Shown here: in pieces, positions 1 to 8,550 of the stretch
How positions within the stretch are numbered: position 1 is the stretch's first letter
Layout of the letters: the number at the start of each line of letters is the position of its first letter
NCBI GenBank assembly: GCA_003024985.2
Contig: PXIH01S0004608.1
Source: Euperipatoides rowelli
Lineage: Eukaryota > Onychophora > Udeonychophora > Euonychophora > Peripatopsidae
Reading direction: 5' to 3' (one strand)
Length of the DNA: 10,944 nucleotides
Made by a program: the position numbers and the translations under genes
The notes under the pieces: generated by a model
What the model was told of the DNA's origin: nothing
What the model saw: the letters and a program-made list of their open reading frames with translations, nothing else
Database searches by the model: none

Positions 1-111
1 AATGTGAATTGGACACGTCCTAGTTCTTGACTACAGTATATTGGAGGCGCCGATATTTTCTGATGCAAAATAATAATATTACAAAATTAAAAATTGACTT
101 GACAATTTATT

Positions 112-149
112 TAGCCGGGCGGTAAATTAAACTAGCTGGGTGGCGCGCC
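112..149. repeat. CpG-rich dispersed-repeat fragment with an 11 bp internal direct repeat
   Basis: TAGCCGGGCGG at 112-122 recurs as TAGCTGGGTGG at 133-143. The two differences are both C to T at CpG sites, as expected from decay of methylated DNA. The second copy runs into GGCGCGCC (142-149). This patch is far more GC- and CpG-rich than its AT-rich surroundings, so it is probably a fragment of a transposon or satellite. I cannot name the family. The flanks 1-111 and 150-303 show no gene. Confidence 0.4.
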
Positions 150-303
150 CATTCAAAAGATTATAGGGAGAACACTGAATTTACACACTTACGGTACTAC
201 TATGTATAAATTGACTCATCAGGTGACTAGTCAAAAAAGCACGTTGTGGTAATTTTATTATGTACATGATAGTATATCACTTTCCTACTAGGGTGTGCAT
301 ATT

Positions 304-527
304 CAGGGGATGAGGGGTGCCCAAGGGGCCTGGACAAACCCCAAATTTAAAAATATATTTCAGAAGCTAAAAAAAAAAAACTTATCAGAAAAAAAAAAGT
401 ACCACCTAACCTAACAGTGTTCCAACATCCATAAAAACTCATCAAAAAATATTTATTGTATACTGTATATTTATAGTACTGCATATTATATGATATACAG
501 CCCAGATACCCCTTGGCTACATCCCTG
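304..527. mobile_element. MITE-like DNA transposon remnant with CAGGG termini
   Basis: The left end begins CAGGGGATGAGGGG and continues with GCCCAAGGGGCCTGG. The right end, read on the minus strand from 527, begins CAGGGATGTAGCCAAGGGG. The two ends therefore form an imperfect terminal inverted repeat of about 30 bp with small gaps. Termini of the form CAG..G.GTAGCC.GGGG are common on non-autonomous DNA transposons of invertebrates. The interior is AT-rich with runs of A and no coding capacity; a minus-strand reading frame across 347-556 is only a by-product. I could not find a convincing target-site duplication, so the exact ends are uncertain. Confidence 0.5.
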
Positions 528-968
528 CTTTCCCAATAGTTTATTTCCACTCTCACAGTAGTTTACTATACTAGTGTGCCATCTAGTAACACAAATTTAA
601 AACATTTAATAATTCACGATTTTGTAATATAAAAATTCATAAACCTGTTTGAAATTTAAAAATATTTTATATATTAAATTTGTATTACTATTATAATAGA
701 TAGAAAACAAATTTGAATTATTTACAAGATTATACTATATTAAAAAGAAGAGTTCTAGATAAAAACCTTTGGTGATCTATGAATATGAACCTCTGCTCAG
801 AGAACACACTCAATAAGATATACATTACAACCAAATGAAAAAAATTCCCACATTTCAGATTTTTTTTTCTTTAGCCCTTCCATTGGAAACTTTTCCCAAA
901 TGTTTAAAAAAATTGTAAACATTGATTTTAGATTATACATTAATGAACACAGTCCAGTTATTCTAGAA
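528..968. other. Intergenic or intronic AT-rich DNA, nothing recognised
   Basis: A stretch with many A and T runs. I see no reading frame with coding character, no RNA gene and no clear repeat structure on either strand. Confidence 0.6.
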
Positions 969-1026
969 CAGGGGTGTGATTACGGGTCTACCGGTCGATT
1001 TTGACATAATTATTGTCTGATAGATC
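969..1026 (+). mobile_element. Possible isolated hAT-like transposon terminus
   Basis: The segment begins CAGGGGTGTGATTACGGG and continues with TCTACCGGTCGATTTTGAC and TGATAGATC. CAGGGGTG- is a common start for hAT-superfamily elements, and the sequence is less AT-rich than its neighbours. No matching inverted end (CACCCCTG) was found downstream in the window, so only one end is seen. It could be the 5' end of the element whose transposase remnant lies at about 2137-2559, but that link is inference. Confidence 0.3.
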
Positions 1027-1063
1027 TTTCTTTTTAATATTTTTTTTCTATATGAATTTTCAG

Positions 1064-1165
1064 CAATCCCTTATTGAGTCGAACATACACGAATACCAAG
1101 AGGCATTATACAAGTTACATGAACCTGGAAATGCTAAATGTACAATTAATAAACAATTGAAATAA
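1064..1165 (+). other. Exon-like open frame of 33 codons plus stop behind a splice-acceptor-like site
   Basis: A pyrimidine-rich tract (1041-1060) and CAG (1061-1063) precede an open frame. It starts QSLIESNIHEYQEALYKL, continues HEPGNAKCTINKQLK, and ends with TAA at 1163-1165. The residue mix (acidic, basic and aromatic, with Pro-Gly-Asn) and the lower AT content look protein-coding compared with the flanks. An AATAAA follows 31 bases after the stop. This is what a last coding exon would look like. I do not recognise the protein family. It lies on the strand opposite the P450 gene and just after a hAT-like end, so it could be a captured exon, transposon DNA, an exon of a separate plus-strand gene, or chance. 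Confidence 0.27.
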
Positions 1166-1196
1166 CTTTTTTTATAACTGTTTAAATTTTTTTATG

Positions 1197-1202
1197 AATA
1201 AA
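1197..1202 (+). promoter_or_regulatory. AATAAA, possible poly(A) signal
   Basis: This canonical hexamer lies 31 bases downstream of the TAA of the exon-like frame at 1064-1165. In DNA this AT-rich the hexamer is frequent by chance, so it only adds weight together with the upstream exon-like features. Confidence 0.25.
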
Positions 1203-2136
1203 TCACACATTATTTTATAATGAGAAAAATCAAATCAATATTTAAAGACTAGAGCTTTCATCAGTCCCTTCTTTGCAGGATGCTAATTAGGAGATTAGGA
1301 TGTGCAGGCAATGTAGAAATTTGATTTGTTATAATAATAAAATCAATCTGTTTATTTCATTTTTTTTATCGTTTCTCATAAAATGTTTTTAATGTTTTTT
1401 CCCCTCTTTTTTTAAAAATATCACTCAGCATCCCGCTCTTCTTCTTGTTTTTCTTATTTATTTCTAATGAAAAAAAAAGAAAACTGATTGTGTTTTTAAT
1501 TTAAAACTTATTAAATTAGGATGAACTACATGTACAGTATATAAGTATTTTTGTTAATATTTTAATGTATTTTATATTGTAGGCTACAAAATAAAAAACT
1601 TAAAATCTATAGTTTTTAATTTTAATATTTATTTTGTTCCTCTTCATTTGTTTATATTTTGATACTTACTATGTCCGTATTGATATGTTTAATTTTGTAT
1701 TTTTTTCCACATACAAAGGTATAACGCGAGGTCGCTCGCACATACGAAATGGTGGGCTCCCTATTATAGAAGGTTTCATATCACGTTAATTACACTTACG
1801 GAGTAACCATTCCATAATTGTGTGCTTGAGCCCTTAATTAGATAACAGTGTATACAATTAAATTCCATTAATTAAGAAGAGCATACACTACAATAATTTT
1901 AATAAAATGGTGGAGGTGAGGGTATAAATTCATTTGGCTGCATGTCCAAATTATTTGAGGCAAGTTATTGTTCACTGGCAAATGAATATGTCACTTGACT
2001 CAAAATTTAACTGATAGCTGGGATTCATTTGTCTTCAGATTTTCTTATTGAAAACTTAGACAAAACCCTTTGTCAAGTGTACATTTTTGTTTAAAAGAAA
2101 TAAAAATTCCTGGAAAAGGATTAATTTGTACTAACC
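1203..2136. other. AT-rich DNA with two small inverted repeats, no gene recognised
   Basis: No coding stretch was recognised. A small CpG-bearing hairpin, GCGAG/CTCGC with a 4-base loop, lies at 1726-1739. An imperfect inverted repeat pairs ATTTGAGGCAAGT (1953-1965) with ACTTGACTCAAAAT (1993-2006). The last 200 bases may hold a very decayed BED zinc-finger region of the transposase that follows, but I cannot demonstrate it. Confidence 0.45.
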
Positions 2137-2559
2137 ATGTACACTGTATCCTACCCCAAAACATTTCAGCAGGAATTTGACCAAGCAAAGCAAAAGGAAG
2201 ATAGCAAATCGTTTAGTCAAACTTGCAATGTGTGATGGTCATTGCCCAGATTTTTAAGTAAATATTTGACAAATTGCTCAAACCTTTCTGCTGCAGAAAT
2301 TATTTAAGCAAGAACAATGCAAATTTCTACCTTTAACAGTAATGATGAATATTGGATAACTAAACCTTGTAAAGTAATCCTCTAAGGCTTCGAGAATAGT
2401 CTCTAAGCCTAGGTATTGTTTTTTTTTTAATATTTTAAACCCTTGCCATTTAGGCAATGCATCGACAATTAGATGAATATTTCGTCCAAGAATGGATCAT
2501 AAGATCAATAAAAATCTTTTCCCGTGGTCTTGATGGATGAATCCACGGATGTACTGTAA
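2137..2559 (+). pseudogene. Decayed hAT-superfamily transposase fragment (BED finger to first catalytic Asp region)
   Basis: hAT transposases move DNA by cut and paste. Three plus-strand pieces resemble the N-terminal half of the ZBED/SCAND3-like group. The frame at 2137-2235 contains YPKTFQQEFDQAKQKEDSK, like the stretch just after a BED zinc finger. The frame at 2454-2537 contains HRQLDEYFVQEW and IIRSIKIFS, like the conserved 'R-x-LDE ... I..IK..FS' block. The frame at 2512-2559 contains KSFPVVLMDESTDV, matching the FS..LDESTD motif that carries the first catalytic aspartate. Stops at 2233-2235, 2451-2453, 2538-2540 and 2557-2559, plus a frame change between the second and third pieces, show it is dead. 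The spacing from the post-BED segment to DESTD (about 100-125 codons) fits an intact enzyme. The C-terminal half is not recognisable beyond 2564, where a MITE begins. Confidence 0.58.
2382..2412. repeat. Imperfect hairpin within the transposase remnant
   Basis: CTAAGGCTTCGAGA (2382-2395) pairs with TCTCTAAGCCTAG (2400-2412) around a 4-base ATAG loop, with one bulged A and one mismatch. There is no evidence of function. Confidence 0.4.
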
Positions 2560-2563
2560 ATAC

Positions 2564-2664
2564 TAGGGTTGCCCCGATTAATCGTCAAGTAATCAGTAAT
2601 CGGCCTAATCGGTTCTTTGCCGATTAATCAGTAATCGGCCAATTTGCTTATCAGTGCAGCCCTA
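2564..2664. mobile_element. Short hAT-type MITE (101 bp)
   Basis: The ends are TAGGGTTGCCCCGATTAATC on the left and, read on the minus strand, TAGGGCTGCACTGAT on the right. The interior is built of repeated and inverted CGATTAATC / AGTAATCGGCC motifs, so nearly the whole element can fold back on itself. TAGGG[T/C]TGC starts and 8 bp target duplications are typical of hAT MITEs. The flanking octamers GTAAATAC (2556-2563) and ATTCATAC (2665-2672) agree at 5 of 8 positions, a poor but possible old duplication. The element has no coding capacity and begins 5 bases after the last base of the transposase remnant. Confidence 0.7.
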
Positions 2665-2672
2665 ATTCATAC

Positions 2673-3530
2673 TAGAATGAATTTTTAGATTTCTTTTCTT
2701 TTAATATTTTAGATTAAACATGATTTATCTTATAATTTTTTAATATTATATTAATATAATAGTCTAAAAATAATTACATTTTTTTTTTAAATATTGCAGT
2801 TCTTTTTTTTTTTAAATATACAAAATGTATGTAAGCAAATTCCACTTTAGAATAGATGGCTCAAACTAGTTCAGTCACCATGACTAAATCTTACAACATA
2901 TAAAAATTAAAATCATAATTTTAATAATTTAATCAATATCCTAATGACTAAAATATTAACATAAAATGTAAAACCACAATGTTGGGTTTGGATCATTGTA
3001 ATCAGTAATAACGCAGCTTAAGTTATCAATCAATTTTATATATAAGGTTTATGGACCTAAAATAAATTTACACAGTATTTACCGTATATTTGTAATACAG
3101 AATGCAATCACAGCAAAAATAGAAAGGTGTATGTGTTAAATGATTTAATCAGAAATATTGTTTTATACCCTAACTCATTTAAAGAATAAACAGATGAAAA
3201 TAAAAATTATGCAAACCATTCCTTATTTTTTTTTTAAAAAAAAATATTAAAATAGCTTAATTAAAGTTACCTACAGTAGCTTAAATTTTTAGTGGAAATA
3301 ATTAAAAAAAAATATTTATATACACTTTTTTCAACACCATTTATTTTTACCACATATAAAATTAAGCATTGATTTAAAAGAGGATTTTAATGTATTTTCA
3401 AAATTTATCTGAATTTTTGTTGCAAAGAATTTATTGCATTTCATAATGTGTGACATTATAATGTAAAATTTAAAAGAAATAATTTGGGAAATAAATACTT
3501 TTGCTTAACATTCTAAAGAAATAATTAAAA
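2673..3530 (-). other. AT-rich intron DNA of the P450 gene, nothing further recognised
   Basis: This stretch lies downstream of the P450 exon at 3537-3663 and begins as its next intron. I searched the minus strand for the expected following exon (starting near V-I-x-x-R and running to the I-helix motif) and did not find it. Only homopolymer runs and AT-rich sequence are seen. Confidence 0.5.
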
Positions 3531-3536
3531 GCTTAC

Positions 3537-3663
3537 ATTTCTTGTAAATTTATGAAGGATTTGTAGGTTAGCATAATATTCATTACCACGACCAAAGCAC
3601 CGAAAAATCAAATTTGGCCACAGCAAAGGAGATCTAACCCGTTGTGAAAAAATAGTGCAAACT
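3537..3663 (-). CDS. Cytochrome P450 CYP4-type, internal exon (F-G helix region)
   Basis: Internal coding exon of 127 bases, read right to left. The acceptor is a T-rich tract ending TCTAG before 3663, and the donor is GTAAGC at 3536-3531. The first base completes a codon split by the upstream intron, and 42 codons follow. They contain VCTIFSQRVRSPLLWPNLIF, then RCFGRGNEYYANLQ and ILHKFTRN. The SPxLWPxxIF block and the ILHxFTxxV block are hallmarks of CYP4 enzymes (CYP4V/CYP4C), microsomal haem monooxygenases that often hydroxylate fatty acids near the omega end. Joined to the exon at 10143-10215, the phase and the residue order both match the family. The exon ends in phase 0 just before the usual V-I. 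The open frame runs on past the acceptor to 3794, but that part is intron. The I-helix and haem-cysteine exons are not in the window, so integrity and substrate cannot be judged. Confidence 0.92.
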
Positions 3664-4419
3664 CTAGAAAAAAATAATATAAAAATAAAATAACATAAGA
3701 AGATTACAACATTAGTAAAACATTCTATATGATAATAGTAATAGGCTACATTTCTATAAATTTCAAACTTCTCAATAAAAAAAGTATTAAACACATTTAG
3801 CTTTCTTAATGGAAATAAAACCTTTCAAGATTTTATCTGAAGTTTTCTCAATAACTGATGTTTATATTGGACGTTCTTATAACAGAACATAACCAAATAT
3901 AGTATCTATAATTAGGAATGCTATTAAAGTAATAAAATTTAATAAAAATCTGCATTATAATTAACTTGTGCTGACTGCCTACATTGCAGCGCTACACACA
4001 CGTGATCTGCGTGCTTGGGACACTCAATTTAAAAACCCTAGTTACTATAATACTGCCAATATACTAACATGTCGAACAAATATTCAATGATATGTAATTC
4101 TGCTGTTAATAAACTTGATTGCTCAGGGACATTATATAAATGACGAGTCGGCAATAATAATTTAATAAATCTCAAACATCTGAATTGTGGCGTATACTTT
4201 GTATTAATTTACCACATTCATCACTGCAAACTCAACAATTAAAATCTGGTTTAATAAGTCAAAAACTTTTATTTGTGATGCAAAAAAAAATAAGAATTCA
4301 ATATTTTAATTAAATCTACATCAATTAATACTTTTACTACAGGTAAAACAAATTATATACGAAAACAAAGAAAATTACATTGGGCATTCAGACAATACTG
4401 CACATGGAAGTAAACGATA

Positions 4420-4703
4420 CACGTCAGCAGGGCATATCAGAAAGGGGGGGGGGGGGACAAGAGGGGCTGTTGTCCCTGGGCCCAACAATTTTAGGGGCCA
4501 CAATTTTTTATTGAGGGGCCTCGATCTGTGGGAACCACCAATTAATGTTTAACCAAGCTTATGTTACGGTATCAAAACGTCCATACAACCCCAAAAAAAA
4601 AAAACTTATCAAAAATTACATTTTTCCATTTTTTAATTTTCAAGGACCACGAAAATATCATTTGCCCCGGGCCTCAAATTTCTCTGAAAGGCCTGCACAT
4701 CAG
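4420..4703. repeat. 8 bp target-site duplication flanking the hAT MITE
   Basis: CACGTCAG at 4420-4427 and CACATCAG at 4696-4703 agree at 7 of 8 positions. The one difference is a G/A at a CpG. An 8 bp duplication is the hAT signature and fixes the ends of the enclosed element. Confidence 0.7.
4428..4695. mobile_element. hAT-type MITE, 268 bp, with G-run and GGGGCC blocks
   Basis: The element starts CAGGGCATATCAGAAAGG. Read on the minus strand from 4695 it starts CAGGCCTTTCAGAGAAA, giving an imperfect terminal inverted repeat with CAGG...CCTG ends. Inside are a run of 13 G (4444-4456) and three AGGGGC blocks (near 4461, 4493 and 4514), with GCCCCGGGCC near the other end. This GC-rich terminal, AT-rich central layout is common in invertebrate non-autonomous DNA transposons. 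The flanking 8 bp duplication supports hAT. Two overlapping plus-strand frames (4545-4748 and 4561-4761) have no coding character and extend past the element boundary, so I reject them as genes. Confidence 0.75.
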
Positions 4704-5024
4704 TATTCAGAAATCTATACACTTCAAATTCACTCACATCTCATATAACAGCAATGTTTGACACTAATGGTGGCAACAGGGCAAATTTCAAGTAAAATGC
4801 ATTAAATGTCATCGGTATTTATCAGCTAATGGCATATGTTTGCCATCAACTGAAAAAAAGTCACAGTATGTTGCTGACCTAATTTGTCACTTATCTGTTA
4901 ATTGGCCACTGTAGCAAACATAGACATATTTGTAGATGAAATACTTACATGTATTTACTAATTATAAATAAATGATAACTATATTTACTATCATACTAGT
5001 CTCCTTCCCAATAGTTAAACACAA
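4704..5024. other. Intron DNA between MITE and LTR, nothing recognised
   Basis: No coding segment or clear repeat. Short words such as GGGCAAA and TTTGCC occur on opposite strands but do not build a convincing inverted repeat. Confidence 0.5.
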
Positions 5025-6105
5025 TGTGTAGGCTTTATTTTGAGAATAGGGGTGTCTCTTATTGAATCTAAGAGATTATGGGCTTACAGTTTGTATGCGG
5101 CTAGCTCTTATTATGACTATTCTCCGTGTAAACGCTTACACGGGGTTATAGCTACATTTAGTTGAAGGGGGATTCTCTTCACTTGGCTGTATAAGGGCTG
5201 TTGTAAAAGAAAAGGGGTGTGGTGAATACCAATAATGTACATAAGGTTAGGAGGATATACTGTAGATAGTTTGACATATACAGTATACTGTAGATGGCAT
5301 ATTAGACAATACCTGATAGAGCACTGTATTCTAAAGATTATAACTAAAAGCCAGTCTACGGAGTCTAGAGTGATAAAGGGATTCCTCTAATACGAATAGC
5401 CTGAGATTGCCGTCAGGTATTCACCTTCCTCAGCTTGAATAAATCACTTTCTTAATTAGCAGTGAAATATGCAAGAACCAAGTCCGCAACCCAATTGTCT
5501 ATAAACCCAGCGATAATATTAAAGTTGTAGAATATTCCATTTCAGCAGTTATTATTATGATGATTATTATTAATCCAGTAAGAGTAGATAGCAGGTAGCC
5601 TAATCCTCATAAATCTAGCATTTATGGAACTATGTAAAAGATGCATGATTAGTAAGATGTGGTAAAATCCTAATCGAATGAAGGTATTCAAAATGATTAG
5701 GAGTCAGGTTAAAAAGGCCTAGTAGCTGGCTGCACGTTCAGAATAGGATTGACTATATTGTTCTAAATTATTATATTAAACTGTTGTAAGTCTGTGGCGG
5801 TTCGTGCAATTGCGTTCTAAGGTTATGGTAGCATTGAGGTATCCATATACTGTATACTGTAGGTTAGATAAATAAATATGTATAAATATAAATATCAGTT
5901 CAATGGTTATACAGTATATATATATATCTTTCAGGTCCCAATATAACTCTAGCTCTAGACTTATGTACATATTATTTATGTGAATATATATAAATTATAA
6001 TTACTTTGTTAGTACAATAGTACTCAGGCTAAGCATTGCTATGTCCATATGTCATCTCCTAAATGTACTTAGGGTTAAGAGGAAGAGAAGCTAATGGCCG
6101 TTACA
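5025..6105 (-). mobile_element. 3' LTR of a Ty3/gypsy retrotransposon (about 1.08 kb)
   Basis: On the minus strand the LTR begins TGTAACGGCC at 6105, directly after a GGGGGAA polypurine tract. This is the usual layout at the 3' end of a Ty3/gypsy element, and it lies downstream of pol remnants on the same strand. The other end is less certain: minus-strand AATAAA (5041-5036) is followed by GCCTACACA, giving a possible ...CA end at 5025 or 5027. The partner 5' LTR is absent from the window, so the length and the target duplication cannot be confirmed. A minus-strand frame at 5776-5970 lies inside and is not a gene. Confidence 0.6.
5124..5143. repeat. Perfect 8 bp hairpin in the LTR
   Basis: CCGTGTAA (5124-5131) pairs with TTACACGG (5136-5143) around ACGC. 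It lies near the 3' side of the minus-strand LTR, where transcript ends and packaging or poly(A) structures can lie, but a role is only a guess. Confidence 0.5.
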
Positions 6106-6112
6106 TTCCCCC
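6106..6112 (-). other. Polypurine tract of the Ty3/gypsy element
   Basis: GGGGGAA on the minus strand abuts the TGTAACGG LTR start. In LTR retrotransposons such a tract survives RNase H and primes plus-strand DNA synthesis. The position next to a TG start is the main evidence. Confidence 0.6.
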
Positions 6113-7168
6113 AGGTAAAAAGTGGGATTTCTCTTGGAAAGTTCACATCATGCGGGTTTTGGGTGAGGTGTGTCTGGGTGGCGTTTATGCTGTTTTGACT
6201 TGCTCTATTTCTAGCCCCCTTGGATTCTAACTTTGTTAGGATTAGTCTACCCCTCTTAGTCTCTAATATACTTCGTATATAGAGGGATAGAGTTTCTCTT
6301 GGATTTGGGGAAAGGGAAAATTTTGGGCACTGCTTATTTTATTTTAGCCTAATTGCCTTTAGTTTGCCAATTTGAGCCAGCATTGCCTAATATTATAGCA
6401 CCGTTTCCCAATTTATAGATTGCTTTGAGTGTTTTTTTTTGTGCTCTTCCCCCCTTTTTTTAACAATTTAATTAATGTATTATGCTTGTTTACATAAGTG
6501 TATATTATTTATTTATTGTTCTACTGTGACAGATTTATATTTTATTTATACCTTATTTTATTCTTAAAATTATTCTTTTCAGTTTAAGGTTTAATTTTCT
6601 TTTAAGCTGTTTTATGAATACAGAGTATTTTGCTTGTCTGTTATCATTTATTAAGCCGTATTATGGTGGAGNGAGCTTATTAACTCTCAAGTTGTTTGAG
6701 CGTTTGTTGGTGAAAGTTAATTAGTTTTAACAAATTCTAAACATGAAAACTATAAAGAAAGTGAAATAACATTTAACATTTTCTAACTTTACGACTTGAC
6801 AAGGACAAGAAAGAAAACTTGTTAACAGGGTGAAAATTTTTATTTTGTAACTATAATTTTAAGAAATTTTATTAACTGTATCAACATTACTTTAATACTT
6901 ATTATTTCTGTACATTTTCGTTCATTTTAATTAATAATTTCTATTTTATATTTCTTCTTGGCAAAGTATTGTTTTTGCTTATTCTTTGACGACCCTTTTT
7001 ACTCTTAGAGACTTTTTTTTTTTGCTTAAGCGCTTTTATTTTGCTGGCATTTGTTTATTTTAGTCTGATGGTGGTTGGCTCGTTTTTTTTTTTTTAGCAT
7101 GTTATATGAGTGAGAATGAGTGGTCTTGCTCTTTTGGTTGGGTGGGGTTGATGCCTCATTCTCTTCTC
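6113..7168 (-). other. Retrotransposon 3' region between integrase remnant and LTR, no ORF
   Basis: About 1 kb of A-rich (minus strand) sequence separates the last pol stop from the polypurine tract. Some Ty3/gypsy elements have a third frame here, but I see only stop-rich sequence with homopolymers. One undetermined base (N) is at 6672. Confidence 0.45.
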
Positions 7169-8339
7169 TTAAATTAACCTATATAAATTGCTATATTTTC
7201 CCAGGTTTTTTCCGTTATCTACTATTTCATATACTAAGTCATTAATTTTCTTTTTGATAGTGCAGGGTCCCTTCCAGGTTTTAAGGAAGCTACCTTTTAT
7301 GCCTTTGGCTGCACCTGATAGATTAAAGGTTTTCACTTTTCCTGCATAACCAAGCCCGAATGATCTTGCTTTGCTCTTTGATCATAATATTGCTTTTGTT
7401 TAGTTTGTTCCTTCAATCTCAACCTAGTCCTTTACTTTTTTCATTTCTTTATCTAACCTAATTTTTAAATTTTTCTAGTTGGTTTTTAGGGAAGTTTCCT
7501 CTTAATATATTGTCTATTGGTAGACGTAACCACAATTTAGAAAGTCGGACTGGTGTATAGCCGGTGGTAAGGTGGGGTGAGGTGTGTAGGGCCATTGCAA
7601 ATGGTCCCACTTATGGTGATGCTCATCTATGAATATCTGTATCATGTGTTTCTCTGATTTGTGCGTCCGTCGTGTTACTTTCTGGCTATAGACCAGTCAA
7701 TTTTCAGTTATATTGGCAAATTATTTTGTGATGGTGGGGACTGACTGTTTTTTCGTATAGACGTCCTGAGATTGTCCCTCATTTAGGATGGCTCTTGATA
7801 AAGTATCAGGAATTGTTTGTTTCCCCCCTTTTATATTCTGTAGTGTAATTGTATTCTTGCAGTATAAACAACCACCACATTAACCTGCCTTTCAAGTCGT
7901 TTGTATTTACGAGCCATTTAGTGCTTGATGGTCTGTCACAATATTAATGGGGGTGCTTCCAAAGTACTATCTGAATTTATTTAAAGCGTATATTACACTT
8001 AATAGTTCTTTCTCTGTGGTACTGTAGTTTAGTTACGTTCCTTTTAACATTCGGTTCGCATACTCAACTATTTGTTTTTCACCTGCATTATTATCTTGTA
8101 CTAATATTGCCCCTGGGCCATTGTGACTAGCGTCGCACTCTATGCTGAAATTTTATCAAAGTTTGGCAGTGTGAGTGTAGCGCCTTTGTATAGTTGTTGG
8201 CAGAGAGCCTCAAATACATCGTGGCATTCCTTAGTCTAAGTAAATGTAGCGTTTTTATAAGTGAGGCTTGTTAAACGTTTTGCTAATTGTGCATAATTAG
8301 GGACCTTTTCAGTCTTGTAATAATTTGAAGTTAACTCAA
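7169..8339 (-). pseudogene. Ty3/gypsy pol remnant: RT thumb, RNase H, connector, partial integrase
   Basis: In the intact element this polyprotein copies RNA to DNA and inserts it. Seen right to left: VPNYAQLAKRLTSL (8304-8263), the thumb just after the RT palm. RNase H follows, with its acidic residues in ECDASHNGPGAILVQD (8140-8093), NYSTTEKELLSVIYALNKFR (8029-7970) and INIVTDHQALN (7948-7916). Next come LQEYNYTTEYKRG (ending about 7824) and TIPDTLSRAIL (7816-7784). Integrase pieces are IFIDEHHHKWDHL (within 7651-7598), HLTTGYTPVRL and RLPIDNIL (within 7592-7503), QKQYYDQRAKQD (within 7413-7363), and a C-terminal SFLKTWKGPCTIKKK ... LVYEIVDN block (7304-7224) ending in TAA at 7171-7169. Several frame changes and in-frame stops are present. 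Gag, protease and the RT palm are missing, as are the zinc-binding part and most of the DDE core of integrase. It is therefore a truncated, internally deleted dead copy. Confidence 0.9.
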
Positions 8340-8550
8340 AAAATTAAAGAGATATTTAATTGTCATTTGCAAGGCATGATATTTCTTATTTTTTTTAAAA
8401 AAACTTAGTGATTGCTTCATTCTCAGTATCAGTTTTGTTTTAATGTTATACAGAATTAGAAATAAAATATATTTTAAAAAATTACGTTATTTCTAACTTC
8501 TTGTACAAGTTATCAAATTTATAAACTTTTCTATTTGCCATCTGAACAAT
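8340..8550. other. AT-rich DNA at the truncated edge of the retrotransposon
   Basis: Recognisable pol similarity stops at about 8339, where the reading frame gives way to unrelated AT-rich sequence. This marks the 5' truncation point of the element. Confidence 0.45.

Noticed and set aside
347-556. Minus-strand open frame of 69 codons
   Set aside because: It lies largely within the MITE-like element at 304-527, is rich in F, Y and I from AT-rich DNA, and has no domain.
728-850. Minus-strand open stretch (contains a MYILLSVFSEQRF-like segment) considered as a P450 exon
   Set aside because: It does not match any expected P450 block and has no convincing splice sites.
3664-3794. Upstream part of the minus-strand frame that contains the P450 exon, with an in-frame Met
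   Set aside because: The part beyond 3663 is intron: the P450 similarity begins exactly at the splice acceptor and the preceding residues are low-complexity F, Y and I.
3985-4062. Plus-strand exon-like stretch after TTGCAG with 25 codons and higher GC
   Set aside because: The peptide has no recognisable family, there is no poly(A) signal close by and the pyrimidine tract is weak. More likely a repeat fragment.
4545-4761. Two overlapping plus-strand frames of 66-67 codons
   Set aside because: Both span the hAT MITE and its flank and have no coding character; they overlap in different frames.
5776-5970. Minus-strand frame of 64 codons
   Set aside because: It is internal to the LTR and has no recognisable domain.
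6672-6672. Undetermined base N
   Set aside because: A single ambiguous call in low-complexity DNA; of no biological meaning by itself.
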